Shown here piece after piece: positions 24,090 to 33,603 of a DNA stretch of 44,138 nucleotides (within the stretch, counting starts at the first letter, position 1; each line of letters opens with the position of its first letter). The notes beneath the pieces are model-generated. The model ran no database searches. It saw nothing but the letters and a program-made list of their open reading frames with translations, and was not told where the DNA came from. The position numbers and the translations under genes are program-made. The stretch comes from Woeseiaceae bacterium (GTDB lineage: Bacteria > Pseudomonadota > Gammaproteobacteria > Steroidobacterales > Woeseiaceae), in the NCBI GenBank assembly GCA_024640315.1, contig JAHEFF010000026.1:1-44138 (forward strand). Direction: 5' to 3'.

Positions 24090-25109
24090 ATGAAAAGGTT
24101 CGTGGTAGTCGCGCTGGCAGCGCTGTTCGTGCTGCCAGCGCATGCCGCCGACGAGTTCGGCATCTTCGAGAAAATTCACGAGTCATCGGTCTCATTCGAA
24201 GAGACGACAGCGGCAGTTGAGTCTGCTTTGCGAACCTCGGGCCTGCTGTTGCACGGGTCGCACGTCGTGCGCGTGCCGGACAACAAGGCCCGGGCAAAAG
24301 TCTATGTTCTGACTTCGCCTTCTTTCAGCGATGCAGCCTCAGCCGAATCACCCCTAACAGTGTCAGCCCAGGTCCTTAGGATTGCCGTCTATACCTGGGG
24401 AGAAGAGCAAAAAACACATGTCAATATGGCGAACCCGGTTGCTCATGCAATGGTGTTCTACGCAGATTCGCCGAACTACGACGAATTGATTTCAGCTGCA
24501 CGAAAAACGGCTGATGAGCTTCGCCAGTTGGTGGCCGCCGTGCCCGGCACTGCGGTCAGCGTGCAGGCGGAGCCAATCCGCACCGAAAAGCACTACAACA
24601 AATACAAAGGTGACGGGCCGGCAAGGATGATGGCCAAGTTCAGGACCTGGCAAAAAAGCCAGTTGCTGATCGATGAGGACACCGCTGATAACTTCGACGC
24701 GGTGGTTGCACGAGTATCCGAGGCACTTGCGGCGGGCACTGTGTCCGACGTGGCTGAAACAACCGGTTGGGAAACAATCGCAAAAATTCAGCTTCGGGAC
24801 GATGTTGTCTACCTGGGTCTAACCAACCCTTTTATCGAAGACAAGATGGTGCGAATCAACTCGCGCTTTCGCAGCGACGGCAAGAGCGATGCGGCACCCT
24901 ATCCCGGTGTCGACCACTTGGCGGCCTTGCCTACTGAAGTCCTTGTCGTCCGGGAAGGCGATGCAACGCTGGTCCTGCACTACGGTCAGATGTGGCGCAT
25001 GCAGCTCTATTTCTGGGATTCAGGCTACCGCGCGTTTACCGCCAATGTCGGTGTACCCAGCGCCATCGCGAATTCCATAGAAGAGGCGCTTACCCCACCC
25101 CGGAAATAG
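24090..25109 (+). CDS. Exported DUF302-like protein
   Basis: A 339-residue protein with a signal peptide (VVVALAALFVLPAHAA). The stretch SVSFEETTAAVESALRTSGL and, later, VLRIAVYTWGEEQKTHVNMANPVAHAMVF in two parts resemble DUF302, whose proteins are often periplasmic and linked to sulfur or metal habitats. A second half from about residue 190 may repeat part of that fold. No catalytic motif is visible. It follows the FadL-like gene by two bases, so the two are co-transcribed and may act together at the envelope. About 166 bases of non-coding sequence follow. Confidence 0.6.
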   Translation: MKRFVVVALAALFVLPAHAADEFGIFEKIHESSVSFEETTAAVESALRTSGLLLHGSHVVRVPDNKARAKVYVLTSPSFSDAASAESPLTVSAQVLRIAVYTWGEEQKTHVNMANPVAHAMVFYADSPNYDELISAARKTADELRQLVAAVPGTAVSVQAEPIRTEKHYNKYKGDGPARMMAKFRTWQKSQLLIDEDTADNFDAVVARVSEALAAGTVSDVAETTGWETIAKIQLRDDVVYLGLTNPFIEDKMVRINSRFRSDGKSDAAPYPGVDHLAALPTEVLVVREGDATLVLHYGQMWRMQLYFWDSGYRAFTANVGVPSAIANSIEEALTPPRK

Positions 25110-25275
25110 GGGCTGACAGCTCGGAACCGGCTTGCCGCGAATTTACCTGATATTTGGCGGTCCAGAGCTACCGCAGAGGGCGTTGAATCAGGCAAAATGC
25201 GCCTCATGCCATCGCTGCGGACCGTTCTGCAGCTTAACTCTTATGTAAAAACAAGCTGACATCAGGGCCAGTTAA

Positions 25276-27003
25276 ATGACTGAAAAAAGACTCGATCCCT
25301 CATTCCTGAGGCAACAAATTGTCGGTGTAGATTCGACGTTTGAAACGCCATTCGGGCAGCGGCTGATGGTTTATTGCGACTACACCGCTTCCGGGCGTTG
25401 CCTGCGATTCGTTGAGTCCTACCTGCAGAGCCTGCAGCGTGTTTATGCCAATACCCACACCGAGGACGACATTACCGGGCGTAGCATGAGTCAATTGCTG
25501 CATGAAGCCGAAGAAGCGATCAAGAAATCGGTCAATGCCGGACCCAGTGGAAAAATCATCGCCTGCGGAACCGGCGCCACAGGCGCCATCGACAAACTGC
25601 AACAGATCATTGGCGTGTCACTGGCTCCGGCCACTCGCCAGAATATCGACGGGATCGTAAATGACTCCGGGATTGACAGCGCCGAGTTTCAAAAAGCGCT
25701 CAGCGAGAAGCAGCCTGTGGTCTTCCTTGGCCCGTACGAGCATCATTCAAATGAGATTTCCTGGCGTCAGTCGTTAGCGCAGACTGTGGAGGTCCGGCTT
25801 TGCCCCGAAGGGCATATCGACCTGCAGCACCTTGAAGAACTTCTTCAGGACCCTGCATACGAGGGACGACTGCGAATCGGTTCGTTCTCGGCCGCATCGA
25901 ATGTAACTGGTATGCGCTCGGACGTCCGCCAAGTGTCCACCCTGTTACACAAGTACGGTGCGATTGCCTGTTTTGATTTCGCGGCATGCGCGCCCTACGT
26001 TGACATCGACATGAATCCGGAACCGCTGCAAGAAGGCGATGATCCGGCTATCGACGCCATATTCGTTTCCCCCCACAAATTTCTGGGCGGTCCCGGCTCA
26101 AGTGGCGTGCTCGTTTTTAACGAGCGGATCTACCATCGCGAATTGCCACCGAGCGTCAGTGCAGGCGGCACGGTCGATTATGTCGGCATGGATGATCAGG
26201 ACTTTATCAGTAATATCGAAGAACGTGAAAAGGCCGGCACGCCGGGTGTCTTGCAGACGTTGAAGGCAGGTATGGTCTTTGAGATCAAGGATCGGGTTGG
26301 TGTTGATGTCATCAACAAGAGAGAGCATGAGTTAACCCAGCGGGCTATGGCGAGCTGGGGTGAGAATGAAAATATCGAAATCCTGGGAAACCCGGATCCC
26401 GGCAGCCGCGTTGGCATCATCTCGTTCAATCTCAGAAATCCAGGCGGGTCTTATTTACATCACAAATTCGTTACCGCGCTACTGAATGATCTGTTTGGCA
26501 TACAGTCGCGGGCGGGCTGTTCCTGTGCCGGACCCTACGGTCACCGGTTGCTGGACATCGACAAGGAGACGTCCGAGCGATACAGGAACGTCGTGCAGGA
26601 AGGCTATTGCGGGATGAAGCCCGGTTGGTGCCGGGTTGGCCTGCACTGGGTAATGGATGACGCCGAAGCAAATTATGTCATTGACGCAGTACATTTTATT
26701 GCGAAGCATGGGCAGAATTTTCTTCAGCTTTATGACTTCGATTTGTGTACCGGCACCTGGTCACATCGCCAGATAGCCATCGAGTTGCCGAAATTTTCGC
26801 TCGATGAGGCGCTAACCAAAGTTCAAGGCGAGCCGGCGGTATTGTCGTTGCCCTTGCGGAAACAGCTGTACGATCACTACATGACCGAGGCGAACCGCTG
26901 GGTGAAACGGCTCAGCGACGAGCCGATTGGAAAGTTGGATTCACTCGAAGGCGAACTGGGGGAGCTGCAGTTCTTTTCGCTGCCCGCCAGTCCGCGACAC
27001 TAG
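25276..27003 (+). CDS. Long class-V aminotransferase, cysteine-desulfurase-like
   Basis: A 575-residue PLP enzyme of the class-V aminotransferase fold, longer than the roughly 400 residues of SufS or IscS. The PLP lysine is Lys268 in SPHKFLGGPG. Substrate-site features include PYEHHSNEISWR and a cysteine loop SRAGCSCAGPYGH with Cys415 and Cys417, which could act like the catalytic Cys of cysteine desulfurases. The last 120 residues are an extension. It might supply cysteine sulfur for LipS clusters or sulfur carriers, but it could also be a lyase or epimerase. It has no close operon partner: 166 bases separate it from the gene before, and the next gene converges. Confidence 0.75.
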   Translation: MTEKRLDPSFLRQQIVGVDSTFETPFGQRLMVYCDYTASGRCLRFVESYLQSLQRVYANTHTEDDITGRSMSQLLHEAEEAIKKSVNAGPSGKIIACGTGATGAIDKLQQIIGVSLAPATRQNIDGIVNDSGIDSAEFQKALSEKQPVVFLGPYEHHSNEISWRQSLAQTVEVRLCPEGHIDLQHLEELLQDPAYEGRLRIGSFSAASNVTGMRSDVRQVSTLLHKYGAIACFDFAACAPYVDIDMNPEPLQEGDDPAIDAIFVSPHKFLGGPGSSGVLVFNERIYHRELPPSVSAGGTVDYVGMDDQDFISNIEEREKAGTPGVLQTLKAGMVFEIKDRVGVDVINKREHELTQRAMASWGENENIEILGNPDPGSRVGIISFNLRNPGGSYLHHKFVTALLNDLFGIQSRAGCSCAGPYGHRLLDIDKETSERYRNVVQEGYCGMKPGWCRVGLHWVMDDAEANYVIDAVHFIAKHGQNFLQLYDFDLCTGTWSHRQIAIELPKFSLDEALTKVQGEPAVLSLPLRKQLYDHYMTEANRWVKRLSDEPIGKLDSLEGELGELQFFSLPASPRH

Positions 27004-27009
27004 ATCCTG

Positions 27010-28368
27010 TCAGTCGTCTTCGACGAGATTATCGGCTACTAGCTCCAGCAGGCTTTCCATGCTCTTGTCCCAGTTGAAATGCTGCTGGGCGTCGTTGAAG
27101 CTCTGGCGGCAATTTGAACAGGTTGAAAGCAAAGTTTCGGCGCCAGTATCGTCGATCTGCTCCATCTTGAGCTCGAATACCTTGTAACGCAGCTTGTCGG
27201 CCCGATGAATCGTCACCACGCCGCCGCCGCCGCCGCAACACCAGTTGAAATCGCCGGAAGGCGTCATCTCTTTCAGGTCGACGCCCAAAGCCTCCATGAC
27301 AACTCGCGGTGCCTGGGTCGCGCCGCCACGTCTCGAAACCTGGCAAGGATCATGGAAGGTCACTGACTGGTCGACTTTCTTTACCTTTAAGCGGCCCGAA
27401 CTGATCACGTCGGCAAGAAACTCGGAGACATGTTGTACCTTGAATGGTAGCGGTTTGCCGTACATGGCAGCACCCTGCCACCGCAAAGCGCCATAGGCGT
27501 GTCCACATTCCGGCAATACGACGAGTTTTGCACCGCAATTGATTGCGGCATTTATGAGTTTCATCGTTGAGCGTTTTTGCCACTCGACATTGCCCGACAA
27601 CATGCCGAAATTGGTTGCTTCATACCCCTCGCTGCGGAAGGTCCACGATTCGCCAATCGCGTTGAGAATGCGCGCGGTGGCACCAATCGAGTTCGGATAC
27701 TTCATGATTTCGATGGACGACATTGCGACAAGGATGTCGGCCTGATCCAGGTTCAAATTGACTTCCGTGTCGTGTTCGTCGGCCATCCAGTCTGCGCGAT
27801 CTTCGAATACTTCGGGGGTTGCGCCGAGCGGACTGCCTTCCAAGTCCGACCGTTCGGCGACGGCGTGCAGTTCGTGGGGCACAAGGCCCGCCTTGAACAT
27901 GCCGTGGCGAGCCTGGCCGACCAGGGTCGCGATGTCGATGCCCATCGGGCACATCAACGAACACCGGCCGCACATAGTGCAGGAGTCATAGATCAGTTCC
28001 TGCCATTCCTCCAGCTGTTCTACTGTCACTTTGCGTTTCAGGTTGAACATTCTGTAAAGGAATGCGAACGGGCTGGCTTCGCGCTTGTACGCTTGCTTGA
28101 AAACTTCGAGCTTCCAGATCGGCGTGTATTTTGGATCGCCCGTCTGCACGTAATACTGGCAGGCCTCCGCACATTGACCGCAGTGCACACAGGCTTCCAT
28201 ATAGGTGGCCGTTGTGCGATTGATGTCTTTGGCGAAATTGACCATGGCTCGTCGGACGCGTTCTTCGTTCGCAACCTCGCCCTGCAAGTCGTAGCGGGCT
28301 TCAGGCTCTTTGATACCGAACCGCTGTTTGTCCATTTCGAGGGGATTTTTTTCAACTGCTTCGTTCAT
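27010..28368 (-). CDS. DsrK/HdrD-like Fe-S oxidoreductase
   Basis: A 452-residue protein with two ferredoxin-type sites, CVHCGQCAEAC (near residue 60) and CTMCGRCSLMC (near residue 130). A C-terminal CCG domain is complete: DPCQVSRRGG, NWCCGGGGGV and STCSNCRQSF. The N-terminal CCG half is reduced to LPECGHAYG. This is the HdrD/DsrK architecture, which moves electrons between a thiol or flavoprotein donor and a membrane cytochrome b. The start overlaps the stop of the DsrM-like gene (ATGA), so both subunits are coupled. Alternatives are the fatty-acid oxidation enzyme that links ETF to quinone, or a GlpC-like subunit. Confidence 0.85.
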   Translation of the reverse strand: MNEAVEKNPLEMDKQRFGIKEPEARYDLQGEVANEERVRRAMVNFAKDINRTTATYMEACVHCGQCAEACQYYVQTGDPKYTPIWKLEVFKQAYKREASPFAFLYRMFNLKRKVTVEQLEEWQELIYDSCTMCGRCSLMCPMGIDIATLVGQARHGMFKAGLVPHELHAVAERSDLEGSPLGATPEVFEDRADWMADEHDTEVNLNLDQADILVAMSSIEIMKYPNSIGATARILNAIGESWTFRSEGYEATNFGMLSGNVEWQKRSTMKLINAAINCGAKLVVLPECGHAYGALRWQGAAMYGKPLPFKVQHVSEFLADVISSGRLKVKKVDQSVTFHDPCQVSRRGGATQAPRVVMEALGVDLKEMTPSGDFNWCCGGGGGVVTIHRADKLRYKVFELKMEQIDDTGAETLLSTCSNCRQSFNDAQQHFNWDKSMESLLELVADNLVEDD

Positions 28369-29018
28369 ACTCTGGCCCCCCTGCGCGTGAAGGTAACGCC
28401 GGTCGTATACCGGGATCCGAAAACGATGATCGAGTGCATCAGCTTGCCGAACGGGAACCAGATGAGAAACGCCTCGAAACTGAGGATATGAATGGCAAGC
28501 AGCGTCTCATAGCGAGCGCCTATATGGGCGACAGCTAACAGGCCCGTGAGCACCGGTAAAATGGTCACGAGCCAGGAAAAGTAGTCGTCGAAATTCGACA
28601 GCATTTGCAGCACCGGATGCCGCATTCTTCTGACGAACGCTGCGATCAATGCCGCCAGGGTTATTGCCGCGGTCACATGGATAACTACGGTTGGCAAAGG
28701 CGACCAGCTCAGCCCTGAAAAGCTCTCTATGAACAGGATGTGAGGAGCGCCACCGAGAAAGATAATCGCCAGTCCAATATGAAACGTGTAGGCAATGATG
28801 GTCCCGTTGCGGGTTCTTTCGCGAAAAGCATCGTGATGCACGAAGCGAGAGAATATTGTGCGGAGACCCCCGGCTCTTTCACCGCCCTGGCGAGGTTCCG
28901 AGATATCCATTTTCCTGATGGTCAGGAGGAGGTGAACCAGGCGCCATATCAGCCCGGCCGCGAAAATAAGGACTGCGATCTGCAATCCTTCGCCGCGTGC
29001 GAATTCGAGGAGTCCCAT
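28365..29018 (-). CDS. DsrM/NarI-like membrane cytochrome b
   Basis: Predicted 217-residue membrane protein with five or six hydrophobic helices. I start it at the ATG ending at 29018, which has AAGGGG upstream, rather than at a longer frame to 29078. Histidines in paired helices (FHIGLAIIFLGGAPHILF, VIHVTAAITLAALIAAF and AIHILSFEAFLIWFPFGKLMHS) are likely heme b ligands, as in nitrate reductase gamma and DsrM. It would pass electrons between the quinone pool and the coupled Fe-S subunit. Confidence 0.85.
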   Translation of the reverse strand: MGLLEFARGEGLQIAVLIFAAGLIWRLVHLLLTIRKMDISEPRQGGERAGGLRTIFSRFVHHDAFRERTRNGTIIAYTFHIGLAIIFLGGAPHILFIESFSGLSWSPLPTVVIHVTAAITLAALIAAFVRRMRHPVLQMLSNFDDYFSWLVTILPVLTGLLAVAHIGARYETLLAIHILSFEAFLIWFPFGKLMHSIIVFGSRYTTGVTFTRRGARV

Positions 29019-29125
29019 TATTATATCCCCTTGATTTAGCAGAATATTCCGGGTCGTTGCCAAAGTCGCCCCGACCAAACATTAGTATCCTTGAATATAT
29101 GAATGAAGTGGATAAGGGGAACTGC

Positions 29126-30778
29126 CTATGCAGCTTCCCAGGCCACCTGCGACGTAAAATTCTGACTGATCAATGCTTTGTACTTTGCTTCCAGCACGTC
29201 TCGTTTGACTTTGAGCGTCGGCGTCAGCAAGTCATTTTCAGTGGTCCATTCCTCGTTGGTCACGATGATGTGAGACATGCGTTCGTGTGATTCCAGGTGG
29301 CGGTTGACGTCGATGAGTGTCGCCCGAAGGCTCGCTTCCACGGTTGCTCTCGGCAAATGTTTCGCTGCCTCTGACAGGACGACGACGACCACAGGCGCGG
29401 GCAGGCCGGAGCCCATGACGCAAATCTGTTCAAGGAGAGGATTGGCGGACAACATGGACTCGATCGGCACAGGCGTGACATATTTGCCTTTTGCCGATTT
29501 GAAGATGTCCTTCACACGACCGGTAATCCGGTAGGCCTGATTCGCCGCATCCCATTCGGCTTTGTCCCCGGTGTGAAAAAAACCGTCTGCGTTAAAGACT
29601 TCTTTCGTCAAATCCGGTTGTTTGTAGTATTTCGTGAACAGGCCCGGGCTTCGGATCAGCAATTCACCCTCATCAGACAAGCGAATTTCCGTGCCCTCGA
29701 TCGGAACGCCGATCGTGCCGATACGTCTTGCCTGGAAAGGCGTATTGCCACAGGACAGGCCGCTGGTTTCACTCATACCCCATCCCTCGCCAATCTCAAT
29801 ACCGAGTTTTTGATACCACTTCAGCGTTAGCGGTGAAATCGGTGCGCTACCCGAACCGAAGCTCCTGCAATTATCGAATCCGAGTCCCCGGCGAACTTTC
29901 TTCGCGACAATGCTCCGAACGATCGGGATCGATAGCAGGATCTTCAGTTTTCGTGGTGGAATCTTTGCGTGCACGCCAGCCTGAAATTTGACCCATAGCC
30001 TTGGCACGGAAATGAATACCGTGGGTCGCGCCGTCTTGAGGTCATGCTGAAATGTTTTTAGCGAATCAGTGAAAGAACATTTCGTGCCACCGTAAATTGC
30101 CGGGCCCGCTGTCACGGTTCTTTCCGTGATATGGGCCAGCGGAAGGTAAGAGAACAAATGATCTTCCGGCGTGATGTTGACGATGTCCCGGGCTGCAATG
30201 CTCGCATAGGAATAGGCGCGATAGCTGATCACGACACCTTTCGGCCGCCCGGTGCTGCCGGACGTATAGAGTATGGTCATGACATCTTCGGCAGCCGGTT
30301 GATTTACGTCCTCGAGCGGCTCGTTTTCGTTGATGAGTGACTGCCATTCGTGCTGGCAGCCCTCGGTTGGATAGGGGAAGGCAATCTTCACCAGGTCGTC
30401 GGGGATGGCCGTACTGGCAATTTGCGGATCGTCCAGCTTGCCGACAAAGGCGGCTTTCGCCTCGCTGTGACCGACGATGTAGGAAATCGTATCTGCGCTG
30501 GCCGTTGGATAAATGGGCACGGAAATCATGCCAGCCATGGCGATCGCGACGTCAGCCAGCATCCATTCGGCGCTGTTCTTTGCAAGAATCGCGACCTTGT
30601 CTCCCGGGCTTAGTCCCAGGCCCAGGAGGGCGCTGGCCATTCGGCGGCAATCGTCCGCTGATTGTTGCCAGGTGAAAGTGCGCAGTTCACCGTCAACCGG
30701 TTGATAAAGGAAAACGCGGTCCGGAGATTTCTCGGCCCAGCCAATCAGGGCCTGATGTGCGGTAAGGACTTCATTCAT
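29126..30778 (-). CDS. Long-chain acyl-CoA synthetase-like AMP-forming ligase
   Basis: A 550-residue ANL-superfamily enzyme. It has the P-loop YTSGSTGRPKG near residue 175, the GWGMSETSG substrate motif, HTGDKAEWD and a C-terminal catalytic lysine region (TPTLKVKRDVLEAKY). The pattern fits long-chain fatty acid CoA ligases. It precedes the DsrM-like and DsrK-like genes on the same strand with a 107-base gap, which may hold a promoter. This company suggests fatty-acid use, with the membrane pair accepting electrons from acyl-CoA oxidation. A role in supplying octanoyl groups for lipoylation is also possible. Confidence 0.88.
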   Translation of the reverse strand: MNEVLTAHQALIGWAEKSPDRVFLYQPVDGELRTFTWQQSADDCRRMASALLGLGLSPGDKVAILAKNSAEWMLADVAIAMAGMISVPIYPTASADTISYIVGHSEAKAAFVGKLDDPQIASTAIPDDLVKIAFPYPTEGCQHEWQSLINENEPLEDVNQPAAEDVMTILYTSGSTGRPKGVVISYRAYSYASIAARDIVNITPEDHLFSYLPLAHITERTVTAGPAIYGGTKCSFTDSLKTFQHDLKTARPTVFISVPRLWVKFQAGVHAKIPPRKLKILLSIPIVRSIVAKKVRRGLGFDNCRSFGSGSAPISPLTLKWYQKLGIEIGEGWGMSETSGLSCGNTPFQARRIGTIGVPIEGTEIRLSDEGELLIRSPGLFTKYYKQPDLTKEVFNADGFFHTGDKAEWDAANQAYRITGRVKDIFKSAKGKYVTPVPIESMLSANPLLEQICVMGSGLPAPVVVVVLSEAAKHLPRATVEASLRATLIDVNRHLESHERMSHIIVTNEEWTTENDLLTPTLKVKRDVLEAKYKALISQNFTSQVAWEAA

Positions 30779-30819
30779 AATTTATGTGATTCAAGTATTA
30801 CCTAATTTTCGTCCTGTGC

Positions 30820-31581
30820 CTAATCGTTGTCGGCGAGTGATTCGGCCAGGAATGTCAGCACAATATTCCAGGTTTCATCGGTGCTGGCACCAACGCGCTC
30901 CGCGTTCAGCATTGACGACCCGTGAACGCCAGGGTCGGCGACATAGGTCTGATGTCCTTGCTCTTCAAAAAGCTTTATCTGGCCGGGCACATAGGGAACT
31001 TCCAATTCGCGGCTCGGCCTGAGCGCCAGAACCGGCTGCGTGATCTGTCCGCTGTACGATTCCGGCATACAACCTTGCATGGGTTCGCCGGACGCCGCTG
31101 AAAACGCGACGATGGCATCGATCTCATCGGGATGATCCAACCCCAGTTTGAATATTAATGCCGCCGAGTAGCTGCTGCCCCAGGCCACCGTCTTCCCGGA
31201 GAACCCGTACTCGTTGGCGAACTTCAGTGCGGCCTCGAGATCCGGCATGACATCACAATACGAATAGTCACTACCCTCGACGCCGGCAAGTGTCCGATTG
31301 ATACCACCGAATCGATCGCCGCCGCGTCGTTGATCTATTGCAACCAGGTTATAACCGGCGTCCAGCAACTTCGGTACAAGTGGGGTGTACTCACCACGCG
31401 AGTCGCCGCCGCCCTGGTGAAACAGTAGAATCAGCGGCGCAGTTTCAGGCACGCCCGGCGACGTATAAACTTCTCCGTGGATCGTGACGCCATCGGAAGA
31501 TTGCATCGTCACGGTGGTCGTTTCGGCATCCGCTAGCCGGATAAAAGTCAGCAGGGTGACCAGAGTCAGTATTCTTATCAT
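30820..31581 (-). CDS. Exported alpha/beta hydrolase
   Basis: Predicted 253-residue protein. The ATG ending at 31581 has GGGAG upstream and begins a signal peptide (RILTLVTLLTFIRLADAE). Features of the alpha/beta-hydrolase fold are LILLFHQGGGD (oxyanion region), the nucleophile turn WGSSYSA with Ser137, and a late VHGSSM with the probable catalytic His. It resembles dienelactone-hydrolase-type esterases. It lies downstream of the first amidohydrolase on the same strand, so both may degrade imported esters or amides in the periplasm. Substrate unknown. Confidence 0.82.
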   Translation of the reverse strand: MIRILTLVTLLTFIRLADAETTTVTMQSSDGVTIHGEVYTSPGVPETAPLILLFHQGGGDSRGEYTPLVPKLLDAGYNLVAIDQRRGGDRFGGINRTLAGVEGSDYSYCDVMPDLEAALKFANEYGFSGKTVAWGSSYSAALIFKLGLDHPDEIDAIVAFSAASGEPMQGCMPESYSGQITQPVLALRPSRELEVPYVPGQIKLFEEQGHQTYVADPGVHGSSMLNAERVGASTDETWNIVLTFLAESLADND

Positions 31582-31668
31582 TGTAACTCCCAGCAAACCG
31601 ATAAACTGGTCAGCAATTGCGATCAAGGTATTCTGACCGGCAGAGGTTGACGAGGTTCCGGTAACGCG

Positions 31669-33396
31669 TCAGGGATATACCTGCTTGCCTGCAAGATAGG
31701 TTGCCGTCACCTTGCGATTCTCGATAGCGCGGTCGATTTCGGCAGGCAGTCGCTCGTCGAGGATCACGAAGTCTGCCCATTTACCTTTCGAGATGCTGCC
31801 AATTTCGTCGGACCAGGGCGTCATGTCGGCACCCGCCTGCGTATACCCGTTCAACGCCTCTGCAAATGTTAGTGTATTGCCGTCATCCCATGGCCGAACG
31901 ACGCCATCGATTCGCGTTTCCCGATGCAACGTGTCCGCGATCTGAATCAAAGGATTGAGTGGTGACGTCGCCCAGTCGGAACCGAGCACGAGGTGGTTAT
32001 CGTTGTCCAGCATCTGTCTCCAGACGTACGCGTTGGGCAGACGATCTCTGCCGATACGATCAATGACGTAGTCACCCACGCAGCAGGTCGCATGGTGCGG
32101 TTGCATGGATGCTGCAACGCCGAGCGAAGCAAAACGCGCAACATCATCGGGAGTGACCACTTCAATATGTTCAATTCGGTCAAGGGGCATGTCGGGTGAG
32201 CGCGGGGAGCCGGCGAAGGCGTCCAGTACCCAAGAGACGCCTTCGTCACCGATTGCGTGGACGGCGACCGGGAAGCCGGCCTTGTGGGCAGCTGCAACCA
32301 TCTCGTCGAGATGTTCCTTTTGAATAAACGGTTCGACAAACGCGTCCGGCTTGTCGGTGTAAGGATCTTTCATCATCGCGGTATGTGTTGACAGTACGCC
32401 GTCGATCATCATCTTGACGTAGCCGACCTGGAAAAGCGGCCCCATTGTTTCACTATGACCGTCAGCGGCGACAGCTGCCCGCACTTTTTCTCTCTCGTCA
32501 TTGAGGCGGGCAAAATGTTGCTCCAGATCATCATCGGGGCCGGCGAACATGCCTTCCCAGATCCGCATCGTCAGATCGCCATCTCTCAGAATGCTCAGGA
32601 ACGCGTCGTTATTGCCACTCATGTCGTGCGCGCCGGTAATTCCCAGGCTGTTGGCGAGTCTGACCGCAGCCCGGGCGCCGGCAACCGGATCCCGCGCCTC
32701 TGCAATCCCCGGCGCCCCGTTGAAGAGTCGCATTGCCCCTTCGAGGAAGATGCCAGTCATTTCACCTGTATCCGGATCTACAACAATCTCGCCGCCGGGC
32801 GGCACCGCGCTGTCCATCGTGATGCCGGCGAGTTCGATTGCGAGGCTGTTCGCCCAGCTCGAATGGAAATCGATGTCCCTGAGCAATACAGGGTGTTCTG
32901 GCGAGACTGAATCCAGCATCTCTTTTGTCGGCAATACACCATCAGAAAGGTTGTGATTCCAGGCGCCACCGAGGATCCAGGCCCCTTCGGGCAAGCTCTG
33001 CGCCTTTTCCCTGATAATCTGCAACCATTCGTTCTTGTCTTCTATTTCTGAAAGATCGACACCCGTGGCGAGGCCGGCGCCCCCGATCAGATGAGTGTGG
33101 CCATCGATCAGACCGGGAATGATTGATACGCCTCCGGCGTCGATGACTTCCGTTTTGTCATCGGCCAAAGCGGCAATATCGGCAGTGCTGCCGACCGCAA
33201 CAAACTTCCCGGCGGAAATCGCGAATGCCTCCGCACTTTGCATGGTCGAATCAGCTGTATACACATCGGCGTTGATGACGATCAGATCGGGACCGGTTGA
33301 GGAATTTTCCTCGCCGGCACACGACCACATGAGTGCTGAGCAAAACAGGATGCCGCCTATCAGCGACTTCGGGAGTGCGTGTTGAGATCTTGTCAT
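31669..33396 (-). CDS. Exported amidohydrolase, YtcJ-like (first)
   Basis: A 575-residue amidohydrolase-3 family protein with an N-terminal signal and a Cys26 that may be lipidated, though the lipobox (MWSC) is poor. Metal-binding motifs are complete: GLIDGHTHLIGG, AVHAIGDEGV, RIEHIEVV and LGSDWATSP. Members hydrolyse N-acyl or N-formyl amides; the real substrates of YtcJ-like enzymes are mostly unknown. It is divergent from a TonB-dependent receptor across a 207-base gap and has an envelope-located relative 2.3 kb further on. A role in degrading imported amides is inferred. Confidence 0.87.
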   Translation of the reverse strand: MTRSQHALPKSLIGGILFCSALMWSCAGEENSSTGPDLIVINADVYTADSTMQSAEAFAISAGKFVAVGSTADIAALADDKTEVIDAGGVSIIPGLIDGHTHLIGGAGLATGVDLSEIEDKNEWLQIIREKAQSLPEGAWILGGAWNHNLSDGVLPTKEMLDSVSPEHPVLLRDIDFHSSWANSLAIELAGITMDSAVPPGGEIVVDPDTGEMTGIFLEGAMRLFNGAPGIAEARDPVAGARAAVRLANSLGITGAHDMSGNNDAFLSILRDGDLTMRIWEGMFAGPDDDLEQHFARLNDEREKVRAAVAADGHSETMGPLFQVGYVKMMIDGVLSTHTAMMKDPYTDKPDAFVEPFIQKEHLDEMVAAAHKAGFPVAVHAIGDEGVSWVLDAFAGSPRSPDMPLDRIEHIEVVTPDDVARFASLGVAASMQPHHATCCVGDYVIDRIGRDRLPNAYVWRQMLDNDNHLVLGSDWATSPLNPLIQIADTLHRETRIDGVVRPWDDGNTLTFAEALNGYTQAGADMTPWSDEIGSISKGKWADFVILDERLPAEIDRAIENRKVTATYLAGKQVYP

Positions 33397-33603
33397 TGTG
33401 TCTATATTCCTGAAGAAAGCTGGTGCAGACGGGATATTATAGGGGAAGATGCGAACCGGGCTTGTTTGTTTCAGCCGTTACACAAGTACAGGAAATACAG
33501 GCAAAAAACACTATTTGTCTGGCAATTCTGGTCCCATTTTTCTATGGTATGCGGTCTGTCAATCGCAGCATCAATAACTCTAATTCCGGGCTTTGCCGAA
33601 TCA
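33397..33603. promoter_or_regulatory. Divergent intergenic region, amidohydrolase and receptor
   Basis: This 207-base gap separates the divergent amidohydrolase and TonB-dependent receptor genes and must hold both promoters. I see no convincing operator palindrome. An upstream ATG at 33544 could lengthen the receptor leader by 20 residues. Confidence 0.4.

Noticed and set aside
27577..28491. 304-codon plus-strand frame opposite the DsrK-like gene
   Set aside because: The opposite strand encodes two intact cluster motifs and a CCG domain; this frame has no recognisable motif.
33379..33603. N-terminal extension of the receptor frame
   Set aside because: The extra 75 codons are rich in unlike residues and precede a normal signal peptide, so they are probably untranslated leader and promoter DNA.
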